Positions 1-8,912 of a stretch of 64,000 bases of DNA are shown here, piece by piece. This DNA comes from Chryseobacterium panacisoli (GTDB lineage: Bacteria; Bacteroidota; Bacteroidia; Flavobacteriales; Weeksellaceae), in the NCBI RefSeq assembly GCF_008274625.1, contig NZ_VTRU01000001.1:1860001-1924000 (forward strand), written 5' to 3'. A model generated the notes under the pieces. The model was not told the origin of the DNA and ran no database searches. It was given only the letters and a program-made list of their open reading frames with translations. Each line of letters begins with the position of its first letter. Positions within the stretch are counted from its first letter, which is position 1. The position numbers and the translations under genes were made by a program.

Positions 1-35
1 GAGCTACTAGAAACGGATTGATTAAAAAGAATTAA
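1..35 (+). CDS. rpmB: 50S ribosomal protein L28, C-terminal end (partial)
   Basis: Only the last ten codons are present, read in frame from base 3: ATRNGLIKKN followed by TAA. This tail is typical of Bacteroidota L28. It lies 6 bp before rpmG, and the rpmB-rpmG-DUF4295 order is the usual one in Flavobacteriia. The 5' part of the gene lies outside the window. Confidence 0.8.
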   Translation, partial: ATRNGLIKKN

Positions 36-41
36 TAAATC

Positions 42-224
42 ATGGCAAAAAAAGGAAATAGAGTTCAAGTAATCCTTGAATGTACAGAGCACAAAGAAAG
101 CGGTATGCCAGGAATGTCTAGATACATTTCTACAAAAAATAAAAAGAACACTACAGAGAGATTGGAATTGAAAAAATACAATCCTGTTCTTAAGAGATCT
201 ACCCTTCACAAAGAAATTAAGTAA
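42..224 (+). CDS. rpmG: 50S ribosomal protein L33
   Basis: A 60-residue basic protein of the usual L33 length. It starts [18 protein letters not shown] and has the conserved [14 protein letters not shown] centre and [16 protein letters not shown] tail. L33 is a large-subunit ribosomal protein near the E site. The zinc-binding Cys pairs of the C+ type of L33 are absent (only one Cys is present), so this is the Cys-free (C-) type. It is cotranscribed with rpmB upstream and the DUF4295 gene 20 bp downstream. Confidence 0.95.
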   Translation: MAKKGNRVQVILECTEHKESGMPGMSRYISTKNKKNTTERLELKKYNPVLKRSTLHKEIK

Positions 225-244
225 TTTATAAATAATAACTTACC

Positions 245-397
245 ATGGCAAAGAAAGTAGTAGCAACCCTACAAAGCGGTCAGTCTAAGAAAATGACGAA
301 AGTGGTGAAAATGGTTAAGTCTTCTAAATCAGGAGCTTACGTTTTCGAAGAAAAAGTAATGAATGCTGACGAAGTAGACGGTTATTTGAAAAAATAA
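245..397 (+). CDS. DUF4295 family small basic protein
   Basis: A 50-residue lysine-rich protein, starting MAKKVVATLQSG and ending VDGYLKK. DUF4295 proteins are encoded next to rpmB-rpmG across Bacteroidota and are thought to be ribosome-associated because of this linkage; no activity is established. The ORF starts 20 bp after rpmG and is followed directly by a terminator-like hairpin, so it is the last gene of the ribosomal-protein operon. Size, charge and synteny support the call; the role is inferred. Confidence 0.85.
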   Translation: MAKKVVATLQSGQSKKMTKVVKMVKSSKSGAYVFEEKVMNADEVDGYLKK

Positions 398-420
398 TCA
401 GTACTTTGTTTACAATATAA

Positions 421-450
421 AAAACTACTCATATTTTGGGTAGTTTTTTT
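421..450 (+). terminator. Intrinsic terminator of the rpmB-rpmG operon
   Basis: AAAACTAC and GTAGTTTT form an 8-bp stem around an 11-nt loop, followed by a run of T. It lies 24 bp after the DUF4295 stop codon. Confidence 0.75.
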
Positions 451-452
451 GT

Positions 453-460
453 TATCTTTG
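453..460 (+). promoter_or_regulatory. -7 promoter box for the ridA-like/ftsY unit
   Basis: TATCTTTG matches the Bacteroidota -7 consensus TAnnTTTG exactly and follows the terminator. No clear TTTG -33 box is seen at the ideal spacing. The predicted 5' UTR is about 20 nt. Confidence 0.55.
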
Positions 461-486
461 TGCACCAGATTATTAATCAGTAAAGT

Positions 487-954
487 ATGAAAAAGATACT
501 TGTTCTGGCCAGCACAGCCACCTTTCTATTTTCATTCAGTCAGAAAACAATGAGCCCTGTAGAATATAAAAGTTCGCCAAAAGTTTTCAATATAAAAGGA
601 TTATCCCAATCAGTAAGTATTGACTGCGGGAGTTCCAAAATGATTTTATTATCTGGACAGGTTCCTCTGGATCCGGAAGGTAACCTTGTAGGAAATACTC
701 TAGAGGAGCAGACTCAGCAGGTTTTCAAAAATATCGAAAATATCCTGAAAGAATATGGGGGAACAGGGAAAGACATCGTTAAACTGGGAATCTTTACCAC
801 AGATATCAAAAAAACACCTGATTTCAGAAAAATCAGGGACTTGTATGTCAACCTTCAGAACCCTCCTGTAAGCAGCCTTGTGGAAGTGAGCAGGCTTTTC
901 AGAGATGATGTGCTTATAGAAGTAGAAGCTACAGCAGTGATTAAAAATAAATAA
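487..954 (+). CDS. Exported RidA/YjgF-family protein
   Basis: 155 residues. An N-terminal hydrophobic segment (about residues 3-18, MKKILVLASTATFLFSFS) looks like a signal peptide, followed by a full RidA-type fold: LLSGQVPLDPEGNLVG near 54-69, EEQTQQVFKNIENIL near 73-87, and the VEVSRL/IEVEATAVI end. Canonical RidA deaminates enamine/imine intermediates in the cytosol with an Arg in a P-x-R-S motif; here the aligned position is Ser129 (PPVSSLVEV), so deaminase activity is doubtful. The gene is 15 bp upstream of ftsY and probably cotranscribed. Family assignment is firm; export and loss of catalysis are inferred. Confidence 0.85.
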   Translation: MKKILVLASTATFLFSFSQKTMSPVEYKSSPKVFNIKGLSQSVSIDCGSSKMILLSGQVPLDPEGNLVGNTLEEQTQQVFKNIENILKEYGGTGKDIVKLGIFTTDIKKTPDFRKIRDLYVNLQNPPVSSLVEVSRLFRDDVLIEVEATAVIKNK

Positions 955-969
955 GAATAACCTAAAACT

Positions 970-1923
970 ATGAGTTGGTTTAAAAATATTTTCAAAAAAG
1001 AAGAAAAAGAAACCTTAGATAAAGGATTGGAAAAATCCAGCCAGGGATTCTTTGAAAAAATGACAAAAGCCGTAGTCGGTAAAAGCAAAGTAGATGATGA
1101 AGTTCTTGATGATCTGGAAGAAGTACTGATTGCATCCGATGTAGGCGCCTCTACCACCATCAAAATCATAGGAAGAATTGAAGAACGTGTTGCGAGAGAC
1201 AAATATGTAAGTGTAAACGAGCTTGATAAAATTCTTCGCGATGAGATTTCAGGACTTCTGCTTGAAAACCCTCACGCCGGTACAGGAAATATTGACACTT
1301 CTAAAAAACCTTATGTCATTATGGTGGTAGGAGTAAATGGAGTGGGAAAAACAACAACAATAGGAAAACTGGCCCACCAGTTCAAATCAGAGGGTAAAAA
1401 AGTAGTTCTCGGAGCTGCTGATACCTTCAGAGCCGCTGCAGTAGACCAATTGGTGATCTGGAGCGAAAGAGTGGGCGTTCCTATCGTAAAACAGGAAATG
1501 GGATCTGACCCCGCTTCCGTAGCATTTGACACGGTGCAAAGCGCTGTAGCCCAAAATGCAGACGTGGTAATCATTGATACGGCAGGAAGGCTTCACAACA
1601 AGATCAACCTGATGAACGAGCTTTCCAAGATCAAAAGAGTAATGCAGAAAGTAATTCCTGATGCTCCTCATGAGATCCTGCTGGTTCTGGATGGTTCTAC
1701 CGGACAGAATGCCTTTGAACAGGCCAAACAGTTTACTGCAGCAACGGAAGTAAATGCATTAGCGGTTACAAAACTAGACGGAACAGCAAAAGGAGGTGTT
1801 GTAATTGGTATCTCCGACCAGTTCCAGATTCCGGTTAAATATATTGGTGTAGGTGAAAAAATGCAGGATTTACAGCTTTTTAATGGTACGGAATTTGTAG
1901 ACTCATTCTTCAAGAAAAGATGA
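970..1923 (+). CDS. ftsY: Signal recognition particle receptor FtsY
   Basis: 317 residues. A short N domain (to about 100) precedes the SRP-type GTPase G domain: GVNGVGKTTT (121-130), DTFRAAAVDQL, DTAGR (203-207), TKLDGTAKGG (267-276), and the closing GVGEKMQDLQLF motif. FtsY is the membrane-associated receptor that docks SRP-ribosome complexes for cotranslational insertion by SecYEG. It lacks the long acidic N-terminal A domain of E. coli FtsY, as in most Bacteroidota. It follows the RidA-like gene closely. Confidence 0.97.
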   Translation: MSWFKNIFKKEEKETLDKGLEKSSQGFFEKMTKAVVGKSKVDDEVLDDLEEVLIASDVGASTTIKIIGRIEERVARDKYVSVNELDKILRDEISGLLLENPHAGTGNIDTSKKPYVIMVVGVNGVGKTTTIGKLAHQFKSEGKKVVLGAADTFRAAAVDQLVIWSERVGVPIVKQEMGSDPASVAFDTVQSAVAQNADVVIIDTAGRLHNKINLMNELSKIKRVMQKVIPDAPHEILLVLDGSTGQNAFEQAKQFTAATEVNALAVTKLDGTAKGGVVIGISDQFQIPVKYIGVGEKMQDLQLFNGTEFVDSFFKKR

Positions 1924-1995
1924 TTTATATCATGTTTTCCCTTATATTAGCAACAGATCAATTTTAAATATTAACAATTAAAAAAATTTGCAACT

Positions 1996-2256
1996 ATGGG
2001 AATACTAACATGGATTTTATTCGGTCTTATTGCTGGTGCAATCGCAAAAATGATCATGCCTGGAGCTCAGGGAGGAGGATGGCTAATCACTATTATCCTG
2101 GGAATTCTGGGAGCATTTATAGGAGGGGCTATAGGAGTTTACATTCTACACTGGGGAGATGTTACCTCATTCTGGAATCCGAGAAGCTGGATTCTCTCAA
2201 TAGGAGGAGCTTTAATCATCCTCTGGATTTATGGAATGGCTACCAAGAAGAGCTGA
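1996..2256 (+). CDS. GlsB/YeaQ/YmgE-family stress-response membrane protein
   Basis: 86 residues with three hydrophobic, glycine-rich membrane segments: MGILTWILFGLIAGAIAK, WLITIILGILGAFIGGAIG and WILSIGGALIILWIYG. This is the transglycosylase-associated protein family, small inner-membrane proteins often induced by stress; no catalytic role is established. It stands alone, 72 bp after ftsY, with a strong hairpin terminator just downstream. Confidence 0.85.
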   Translation: MGILTWILFGLIAGAIAKMIMPGAQGGGWLITIILGILGAFIGGAIGVYILHWGDVTSFWNPRSWILSIGGALIILWIYGMATKKS

Positions 2257-2276
2257 TAAGTGCTTATAAAAAAAAT

Positions 2277-2313
2277 AAAATCCCGGATCTGAAATTTCAG
2301 ATCCGGGATTTTT
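2277..2313. terminator. Bidirectional terminator between the GlsB-like gene and sppA
   Basis: A near-perfect palindrome: AAAATCCCGGATCTGAAA is followed directly by its reverse complement, and the ends are A-rich and T-rich. It separates convergent genes and can terminate both. Confidence 0.9.
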
Positions 2314-2334
2314 GTATACAATATAAAATTTAGT

Positions 2335-4092
2335 TTAGTTGTTGATTCTAATCTGATAAGGCATTTCCATTTTCACCTCAGACTGCAGTTTTTTATCTGT
2401 AATCTGCTGTAGAATCTCATAGTTGGATTTACCAATCTTGTTTTTAATAATTCTGGCAGAAACGTCTTCTTCATTCAGATCCTTGAAGATTTGTTCAAAT
2501 GGTGACATTCTCTTAGGAAAAGCATCTACCTGGTAAGACTTCAATCCTGCTTTCTGAGCGGCAAACTTCACTGCATCATTTAAAGTACCCAGCTCGTCTA
2601 CTAAGCCAATCTCCTTGGCACGAACTCCACTCCATACTCTACCTCCACCTACATTATCAATCTGCTCAAAAGTTTTCTTTCTGTTCTGAGTTACAAAATA
2701 TACAAATCTTTTATAAGTACCTTCCACACTTCTCGTCATCATATTTACCCCATAAGGAGTTACTCCGTTCAATCCTGAATAATACATAGAGTTGGCATTC
2801 GTAGAAACGATATCCGCACGAATTCCGTTTTTGTTCGCAATATCTTTATAATAAGGCATTACCCCAAATACCCCGATAGAACCGGTAAGCGTGTTAGGCT
2901 CTGAATAAATTTTATCAGCTGCCATGGCAACATAATATCCTCCTGAAGCCGCATAGTCTCCAAAAGAAACCACCAATGGCTTTTTCTTTTTCAGCTGCTG
3001 CAATTCAAATAAAATTTCATCTGAAGCATTGGCACTTCCCCCAGGAGAGTTGATTCTGAAAACAACGGCCTTCACTTTATCATCTTCCTGAAGTTTTTTA
3101 ATATACTTCACATATTTTTCAGAATGAATGTCATTATATTCATCTCCATTATTGATAGATCCTGAAGCATAAAGTACTGCTATCTTTTCACCTGATTTAT
3201 CTTCGTCAGCATAAGAACTGATATAGCTTGTTAAAGAAATCTTATTCAGTTTTTCTTTTTCTTTTACATTCAGTTTTGCCTTAAGAAGATCTTCATATTC
3301 CGATTTCTGAATAAGTTTATCCGCAAGTCTGTATTTTAATCCCTGTTCAGGAATCATTCCGTATAAGCTGTCTGTAATTGTTCTGAACTGAGCTGTATCA
3401 ATTTTTCTTGAAGCAGCCATTTTATTGGAGGTGTTTCTCCAAAGGTCATTCAAAAGAGTACTTAGCTGCTCTTTATTTTCCGGAGAAATATCATTTCTTA
3501 AAAAAGGTTCTACTGCAGATTTGAATTTACCGTGACGAATCACTTCAATTCCAATACCGTATTTATCCGCAAAGTCTTTAAAGAAAGTAACTTCAGTAGA
3601 AAGCCCTTTCAATTCAATACCTCCTGCCGGATGAAGATAATATTTATCTGCCACCGATCCCAGATAATAAGCCGATTGTGATACTCCGTTTCCATAAGCA
3701 TACACAAATTTTCCGCTTTTCTTAAAATCTTCAATAGCATTTCTAAGATCATCAATCTGAGTCAGCCCTGCATTCAGATAATCTGCCTCAATACTGATCC
3801 CTTTAATATTATCATCGGTCTTAGCTTTATTAATAGCTTCCAATGCATCATATAAAAGGACACTTTTATTTTGGGTACCTATACCAAACAATCCCATCTC
3901 CTCTTCAGTAGGACTATCAATTATATTTGTCTTTAAATTAATCGTAAGAACCGAGTTCTTTTTCACCGCTACCGACTTATCATTTCCCATAGAACTGAAC
4001 ACAAGCATCATAATGAAAAAGATGAAAAATAAAGCGCAAAGTATGACAATTGCTACTATATTTGCCAAAACATTTTTAAAGAAACTTCTCAT
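2335..4092 (-). CDS. sppA: Signal peptide peptidase SppA, 67-kDa type
   Basis: 585 residues from the ATG at 4092; a TTG two codons upstream is less likely. An N-terminal membrane anchor is followed by two ClpP/crotonase-like repeats. The catalytic dyad of the E. coli-type enzyme is recognisable: the Lys in GKFKSAVEPF and the Ser in GDYAASGGYYVA. NSPGGSANASDEI is also conserved. SppA degrades signal peptides remaining in the inner membrane. It is divergent from folK with only 19 bp between the starts, so the two promoters must overlap coding sequence. Confidence 0.95.
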   Translation of the reverse strand: MRSFFKNVLANIVAIVILCALFFIFFIMMLVFSSMGNDKSVAVKKNSVLTINLKTNIIDSPTEEEMGLFGIGTQNKSVLLYDALEAINKAKTDDNIKGISIEADYLNAGLTQIDDLRNAIEDFKKSGKFVYAYGNGVSQSAYYLGSVADKYYLHPAGGIELKGLSTEVTFFKDFADKYGIGIEVIRHGKFKSAVEPFLRNDISPENKEQLSTLLNDLWRNTSNKMAASRKIDTAQFRTITDSLYGMIPEQGLKYRLADKLIQKSEYEDLLKAKLNVKEKEKLNKISLTSYISSYADEDKSGEKIAVLYASGSINNGDEYNDIHSEKYVKYIKKLQEDDKVKAVVFRINSPGGSANASDEILFELQQLKKKKPLVVSFGDYAASGGYYVAMAADKIYSEPNTLTGSIGVFGVMPYYKDIANKNGIRADIVSTNANSMYYSGLNGVTPYGVNMMTRSVEGTYKRFVYFVTQNRKKTFEQIDNVGGGRVWSGVRAKEIGLVDELGTLNDAVKFAAQKAGLKSYQVDAFPKRMSPFEQIFKDLNEEDVSARIIKNKIGKSNYEILQQITDKKLQSEVKMEMPYQIRINN

Positions 4093-4111
4093 AAACAATC
4101 AATTTTCTAAT

Positions 4112-4528
4112 ATGTCGCAGCATAAGGTCGTTTTGTTACTAGGAAGTAACTTAGGAGAGCAAAAAAAAAATATAGAGCTTGCATTAAAGAAGCTAAAAGA
4201 TGCTGGAAATCACATATCACAAACCAGCGAATATTTAATGTCTGAACCTGTAGAATTTGTCAGTTCCAATATTTTTTGTAATATTGCAGCAATAATATTC
4301 ACACCTCTTTCTCCAATTCAACTGCTTGATTGTATTAAGAATATAGAAGTTGAGATGGGAAGAATTAATGATTCAAAAGTATCCGGAGGCTATACTGACA
4401 GGGTAATAGACATTGATATCATTAAGTATAATGAATTAAATTTTCAATCAGAAAGATTAGAAATCCCTCATAAAAAACATCTTTTTGAAAGGGATTTTTC
4501 CAGAGTATTATTAAAAGATTTTATTTAA
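4112..4528 (+). CDS. folK: 6-hydroxymethyl-7,8-dihydropterin pyrophosphokinase
   Basis: 138 residues from ATG 4112 (MSQHKVVLLLGSNLGEQ). An upstream in-frame extension would lie antisense to sppA and is rejected. HPPK hallmarks: LLGSNLG near residue 8, the DRVIDIDII metal and substrate site, and the IPHKKHLFERDF motif near the end. It transfers pyrophosphate from ATP to 6-hydroxymethyl-dihydropterin in folate synthesis; the preceding enzyme, FolB, is encoded at 50.5 kb. The final part is shorter than in E. coli FolK (159 residues). Confidence 0.93.
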   Translation: MSQHKVVLLLGSNLGEQKKNIELALKKLKDAGNHISQTSEYLMSEPVEFVSSNIFCNIAAIIFTPLSPIQLLDCIKNIEVEMGRINDSKVSGGYTDRVIDIDIIKYNELNFQSERLEIPHKKHLFERDFSRVLLKDFI

Positions 4529-4545
4529 AACATAAAACATATTGT

Positions 4546-5661
4546 ATGAAATTAGGTTTATTATTATTGGCTACTACATTGCCAATTGCAGCTTTCGCGC
4601 AGAACAGCAGCACTACAGTAAACTCTTCCACAGAGTATCCTAATACATTCTCCTCAGGCTCCGCTAATGTACAAACTTTCGACAATAAAGCCAGACGCTT
4701 TAGAGACTGGTCTATTTCTGTCGGAGGAGGTCCTGCATTTATGGTTCACTCCGATTTAAAATCTATCCGTAAGGATAAGACCAATTGGGGGTACAATGCC
4801 TATGTAAGCGTAGACAAGCAAATCACACATGCATTCGCTTTAAGCGTGATGTATATGAGAGGAGAAACGAAACAGACTGCACAGCTTCCCGGTGCTGCAG
4901 GTGTAAAATCAGGAATAGCTACTGCAACAACACAGTTTGATAACATCTCTTTATTAGGGGATATTAATTTCTCAAACTTATTCAGAAGAGTAGACAATCA
5001 CTCCCCATACAGATGGGCATTCCATGGATATATGGGAATTGGAGTTCAGGGATTCAGAACGTCATTACATGATAATGATGAATTCAGATGGAGCACTACT
5101 CCAAGAAGAGCCCCTTTATTCATTAAACAAGATATTGATATCAACTCTATCTTCTATCAGGGAGGTGTAGGGATAAAATATAATGTTTCAAAACTTATTG
5201 ACGTTGAAGCAAGAACCATGTATATCATCAGTGGTGATGATGAATTTGATGGTGGCGGATGGTCTGATCCTAATGACTATGATCCTTCCACACCAGGTTC
5301 AAAATATAACATGCTAAATCCTAGAAGATCAGATAATGCCTGGACAGTAAGTTTAGGAGTATCTTTCAAATTAGGAAAGCAGTTATCTCACCTTGCATGG
5401 CATGACCCACTTCAGGAAGCTTACTACAGAACCAGTGTTCTTGAGAATGCATCAACAGATCTTGTTGTTTGCGAAAAAGGAGATGCTGATAACGACGGAG
5501 TATGTGACGATTGGGACAGACAGCTTGACACTCCTGCAGGTGCAAGAGTGGATGGTGCGGGAGTTGCTTTAGATATGGATCTTGACGGAGTTATTGACCT
5601 TTACGATAAGTGTGTAACTGTACCAGGACCTGTTGAAAACAACGGATGTCCAAACAAATAA
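4546..5661 (+). CDS. Outer-membrane beta-barrel protein with TSP3 repeats, no OmpA tail
   Basis: 371 residues with a signal peptide (MKLGLLLLATTLPIAAFAQ). About 260 residues of OmpA-like beta-barrel repeat aromatic-rich strands, and the protein ends with thrombospondin type 3 calcium motifs (DADNDGVCDDWD, DLDGVIDLYDKC). It stops right after PVENNGCPNK, where the two following paralogues continue into an OmpA-like peptidoglycan-binding domain, so this copy is a barrel without a cell-wall anchor. It is first of a tandem array; the next gene begins 50 bp later. Function is unknown, probably structural. Confidence 0.85.
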   Translation: MKLGLLLLATTLPIAAFAQNSSTTVNSSTEYPNTFSSGSANVQTFDNKARRFRDWSISVGGGPAFMVHSDLKSIRKDKTNWGYNAYVSVDKQITHAFALSVMYMRGETKQTAQLPGAAGVKSGIATATTQFDNISLLGDINFSNLFRRVDNHSPYRWAFHGYMGIGVQGFRTSLHDNDEFRWSTTPRRAPLFIKQDIDINSIFYQGGVGIKYNVSKLIDVEARTMYIISGDDEFDGGGWSDPNDYDPSTPGSKYNMLNPRRSDNAWTVSLGVSFKLGKQLSHLAWHDPLQEAYYRTSVLENASTDLVVCEKGDADNDGVCDDWDRQLDTPAGARVDGAGVALDMDLDGVIDLYDKCVTVPGPVENNGCPNK

Positions 5662-5711
5662 TTAAAAAATTTAAAAATTCTTTTTCAAAAGAAATCAAAT
5701 AATAATACACG

Positions 5712-7241
5712 ATGAAATTAAGTTTAGCAATTGTTGCATTTGCTTTGGCAATTCCTTCTGCCATTTATGCACAAGACTCAACTGCTGATTCCGGTGGAAA
5801 ATATCCTAATACATTTTCTTCAGGATCTGCGAATGTTTCTCCATTTACCAACCAATCTAAGAGATTTAACGATTGGTCTGTTTCAGTAGGAGCTGGTGTT
5901 CCACTTATTCAGTCAGGAGATTTGACTTCAATCAAAAATGGTAACGGTAAAAACCTTTTTGGATATTCAGCTTATGTAAGTATTGACAAAGCAATTACAC
6001 ATGCTTTCGGAATCAATCTACAATACGACAAAGGTGAAACCAGACAAGGATGGTTCAATACTAAAAATGCAGCACCAGATGCAACAGCAGTAGGAGCAAG
6101 AACTCAGTATGATGCGATCTCAATCTTAGGAGATATTAACTTTTCCAATTTATTAAGAAGAGTTGATAACCACTCCCCTTACAGATGGGCGCTTCATGGA
6201 TATGCAGGTATTGGTACTATTGCATACAGAGCATACCAAAAAGACGGGAGTAACAGACAGACATTGATGACTGAAATTAAACCTTTCCAATTAGGTTCTA
6301 TGTTCTTTCAGGCTGGTACAGGTCTGAAGTTCAAAGTGAACAGAAGAATCGATATTGAGGGTAGATTAATGTATGTGGTAACCGGTGATGACGAATTTGA
6401 TGGTGGTGGCGATGCTTACAGTGCTATCAACAAACGTTCTGAGCAGGTTTCTGATAATTTCTTCAACGCGACTTTAGGTCTTTCATTCAAATTAGGAAAA
6501 CATGAGTCTCACGTAATGTGGCATGACCCGCTTCAGGAAATCTATTACAAACTGGATGTACTGGCTAATAAAAACCAGGATATCGAAGTATGTAAAAAAG
6601 GAGATGCTGATAACGACGGAGTATGTGACGATTGGGACAGACAGCTTGATACTCCTGCAGGTGCAAGAGTGGATGGTGCGGGAGTTGCGCTTGATGTTGA
6701 CCTGGATGGTGTAATCGATCTTTACGACAAGTGTGTAACGGTTCCTGGACCTGTTGAAAACAATGGATGTCCTATCGTTAAAAAAGACAATAAGGAAACT
6801 GCTGTAGAAGTAGAAAAAACCCTTAAAGATATTTACTTCAATTTTAATAAAGCGACTATCAGACCTGAATCTAACGAAAAATTAGATCTAGCTGCTTCAA
6901 TTATTAAAGAAAACGGAGGTAATTACTTGCTAACAGGACATACCGATATCAAAGGAAATGCAGCTTACAACTTAAGACTGTCTAAAGAAAGAGCTGCTGC
7001 TGTTGTAGGAGCTTTGGAAACCAGAGGTATCAATGAAAATGTACTGAAATCAAGAGGTGTAGGTTCTGCAGAAGCTACTATCCCTGCATCTGCTTCAGAT
7101 GCTGAAAGAATGGCAGACAGAAAAGTTACGGTAAGATTTGTAGAAACGTCAGAATGGGATTCTATCAAAAAGAAAGACTATGAAGATGCGCCTGTAAAAA
7201 AAGCTGTAAAAAAAGTACCTGCTAAGAAAAAGAAAAAATAA
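5712..7241 (+). CDS. OmpA-family outer-membrane protein with TSP3 repeats (paralogue 2)
   Basis: 509 residues: signal peptide (to about AIYAQ), OmpA-type barrel, TSP3 repeats (GDADNDGVCDDWD, DLDGVIDLYDKC), then an OmpA C-terminal domain (IYFNFNKATIRPES, LLTGHTDIKGNAAYNLRLS, KERAAAVV) that binds peptidoglycan. It ends in a lysine-rich tail (KKVPAKKKKK). Family members tether the outer membrane to the wall. The N-terminal two thirds are nearly identical to the gene at 7452, a sign of recent duplication, but the tail differs. It is followed by a strong terminator. Confidence 0.92.
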   Translation: MKLSLAIVAFALAIPSAIYAQDSTADSGGKYPNTFSSGSANVSPFTNQSKRFNDWSVSVGAGVPLIQSGDLTSIKNGNGKNLFGYSAYVSIDKAITHAFGINLQYDKGETRQGWFNTKNAAPDATAVGARTQYDAISILGDINFSNLLRRVDNHSPYRWALHGYAGIGTIAYRAYQKDGSNRQTLMTEIKPFQLGSMFFQAGTGLKFKVNRRIDIEGRLMYVVTGDDEFDGGGDAYSAINKRSEQVSDNFFNATLGLSFKLGKHESHVMWHDPLQEIYYKLDVLANKNQDIEVCKKGDADNDGVCDDWDRQLDTPAGARVDGAGVALDVDLDGVIDLYDKCVTVPGPVENNGCPIVKKDNKETAVEVEKTLKDIYFNFNKATIRPESNEKLDLAASIIKENGGNYLLTGHTDIKGNAAYNLRLSKERAAAVVGALETRGINENVLKSRGVGSAEATIPASASDAERMADRKVTVRFVETSEWDSIKKKDYEDAPVKKAVKKVPAKKKKK

Positions 7242-7256
7242 TTTTATAATACACCA

Positions 7257-7290
7257 AAACCGAAAAGAATTACTCTTTTCGGTTTATTTT
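7257..7290 (+). terminator. Intrinsic terminator after OmpA paralogue 2
   Basis: AAACCGAAAAG (7257-7267) pairs with CTTTTCGGTTT (7275-7285), followed by ATTTTTTTT. This separates the third paralogue into its own transcription unit. Confidence 0.9.
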
Positions 7291-7451
7291 TTTTCTACTA
7301 CGAATTATTTTACATACCTTTATCATTATTTTCAGGACAACGGTATGAAACACATTAGAAATCAACTAGTTTGATTTGAAAAAAAATAACATAAAACCGT
7401 TTTTTAACGAAAAAAATCATTTAAAATAACTTAACTTAAAAAAATAACACT

Positions 7452-8891
7452 ATGAAATTAAGTTTAGCAATTGTAGCATTTGCTTTGGCAATTCCTTCTG
7501 CCACATATGCACAAGACTCAACGGCAGTTTCAAAAGGAGAATATCCTAATACATTTTCTTCGGGATCTGCTAATGTTTCCCCTTTCACCAGCCAATCTAA
7601 AAGATTTAACGATTGGTCAATTTCTGCAGGGGTGGGTGTTCCACTTATTCAGTCAGGAGATTTGACTTCAATCAAAAATGGTAACGGTAAGAACCTTTTT
7701 GGATATTCAGCCTATCTAAGTATTGATAAAGCAATTACACATGCTTTCGGAATCAATTTACAGTATGACAAAGGTGAAACCAGACAGGGATGGTTCAATA
7801 CTAAAGATTCAGCACCTGATGCAACAGCAGTAGGAGCAAGAACTCAGTATGATGCGATCTCAATCTTAGGAGACATTAACTTTTCCAATTTATTAAGAAG
7901 AGTTGATAACCACTCCCCTTACAGATGGGCGCTTCATGGATATGCAGGTATCGGTACAATTGCGTACAGAGCATATCAGAAAGCAGGTAATGGAAAACAG
8001 GCCTTGATGACAGAAGTAAAACCTTTCCAATTAGGATCTATGTTCATGCAGGCTGGTACAGGTCTGAAATTCAAAGTGAACAGAAGAATCGATATTGAAG
8101 GTAGATTAATGTATGTGGTAACCGGTGATGACGAATTTGATGGTGGCGGTGATGCTTACAGCGCTATCAACAAGCGTTCTGAGCAGGTTTCTGACAACTT
8201 CTTCAATGCGACTTTAGGTATTTCTCTAAAATTAGGAAAACATGAATCTCACGTAATGTGGCATGACCCGCTTCAGGAAATCTATTACAAACTGGATGTA
8301 CTGGCTAATAAAAACCAGGATATCGAAGTATGTAAAAAAGGAGATGCTGATAACGACGGAGTATGTGACGATTGGGACAGACAGCTTGATACTCCTGCAG
8401 GTGCAAGAGTGGACGGTGCCGGAGTTGCGCTTGATACTGACCTGGATGGTGTAATCGATCTTTACGACAAGTGTGTAACGGTTCCTGGACCTGTTGAAAA
8501 CAACGGATGTCCTGTAGCAACAACAGGACCTGTAGTAGAAACAGAAACGAAATTGGAAGGAATTGAATTTGATTTAAATTCTGACAGAATTTTACCTTCA
8601 AACACTCCAATCTTAAATAATGCGGTAAACTATATTAATTCTTCAAATGGTTCATATAGTGTAATCGGAGCTACTGATACAAGAGGTACTGACGCTTACA
8701 ACCAAAAACTATCTGAAAGAAGAGCAAACAATGTTAAGAACTATCTGATCAAAAACGGTGTTCAAACAGGTAAACTACAGGCAATAGGAAAAGGTGAAAA
8801 AGACCTTAAATACCCTGAGTGCGAACCAGCAACAAAGTGCCCTGAATGGAAAAACAGAGCCAACAGAAGAGTATACTTCGAAGCTAAATAA
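7452..8891 (+). CDS. OmpA-family outer-membrane protein with TSP3 repeats (paralogue 3)
   Basis: 479 residues with the same signal peptide and barrel as paralogue 2 (near-identical DNA, including the first 50 bases and the TSP3 part). The OmpA C-terminal domain is quite different: IEFDLNSDRILPSN, IGATDTRGTDAYNQKLSERR and NRRVYFEAK. The Asp and Arg that contact diaminopimelate in OmpA domains appear conserved. An extra pair of Cys (PECEPATKCPEW) may form a disulfide. A 210-bp spacer containing a terminator lies upstream. Probably another envelope-anchoring porin-like protein. Confidence 0.92.
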   Translation: MKLSLAIVAFALAIPSATYAQDSTAVSKGEYPNTFSSGSANVSPFTSQSKRFNDWSISAGVGVPLIQSGDLTSIKNGNGKNLFGYSAYLSIDKAITHAFGINLQYDKGETRQGWFNTKDSAPDATAVGARTQYDAISILGDINFSNLLRRVDNHSPYRWALHGYAGIGTIAYRAYQKAGNGKQALMTEVKPFQLGSMFMQAGTGLKFKVNRRIDIEGRLMYVVTGDDEFDGGGDAYSAINKRSEQVSDNFFNATLGISLKLGKHESHVMWHDPLQEIYYKLDVLANKNQDIEVCKKGDADNDGVCDDWDRQLDTPAGARVDGAGVALDTDLDGVIDLYDKCVTVPGPVENNGCPVATTGPVVETETKLEGIEFDLNSDRILPSNTPILNNAVNYINSSNGSYSVIGATDTRGTDAYNQKLSERRANNVKNYLIKNGVQTGKLQAIGKGEKDLKYPECEPATKCPEWKNRANRRVYFEAK

Positions 8892-8912
8892 TAAACTTAT
8901 TTATATTATATG

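Noticed and set aside
855-1202. Minus-strand frame opposite the ridA-like and ftsY genes
   Set aside because: Ser/Leu-rich antisense shadow of two well-supported genes; no promoter or family motif.
4013-4111. N-terminal extension of folK
   Set aside because: It is antisense to the start of sppA, and the FolK family begins at the VVLLLGSNLG segment supported by ATG 4112.
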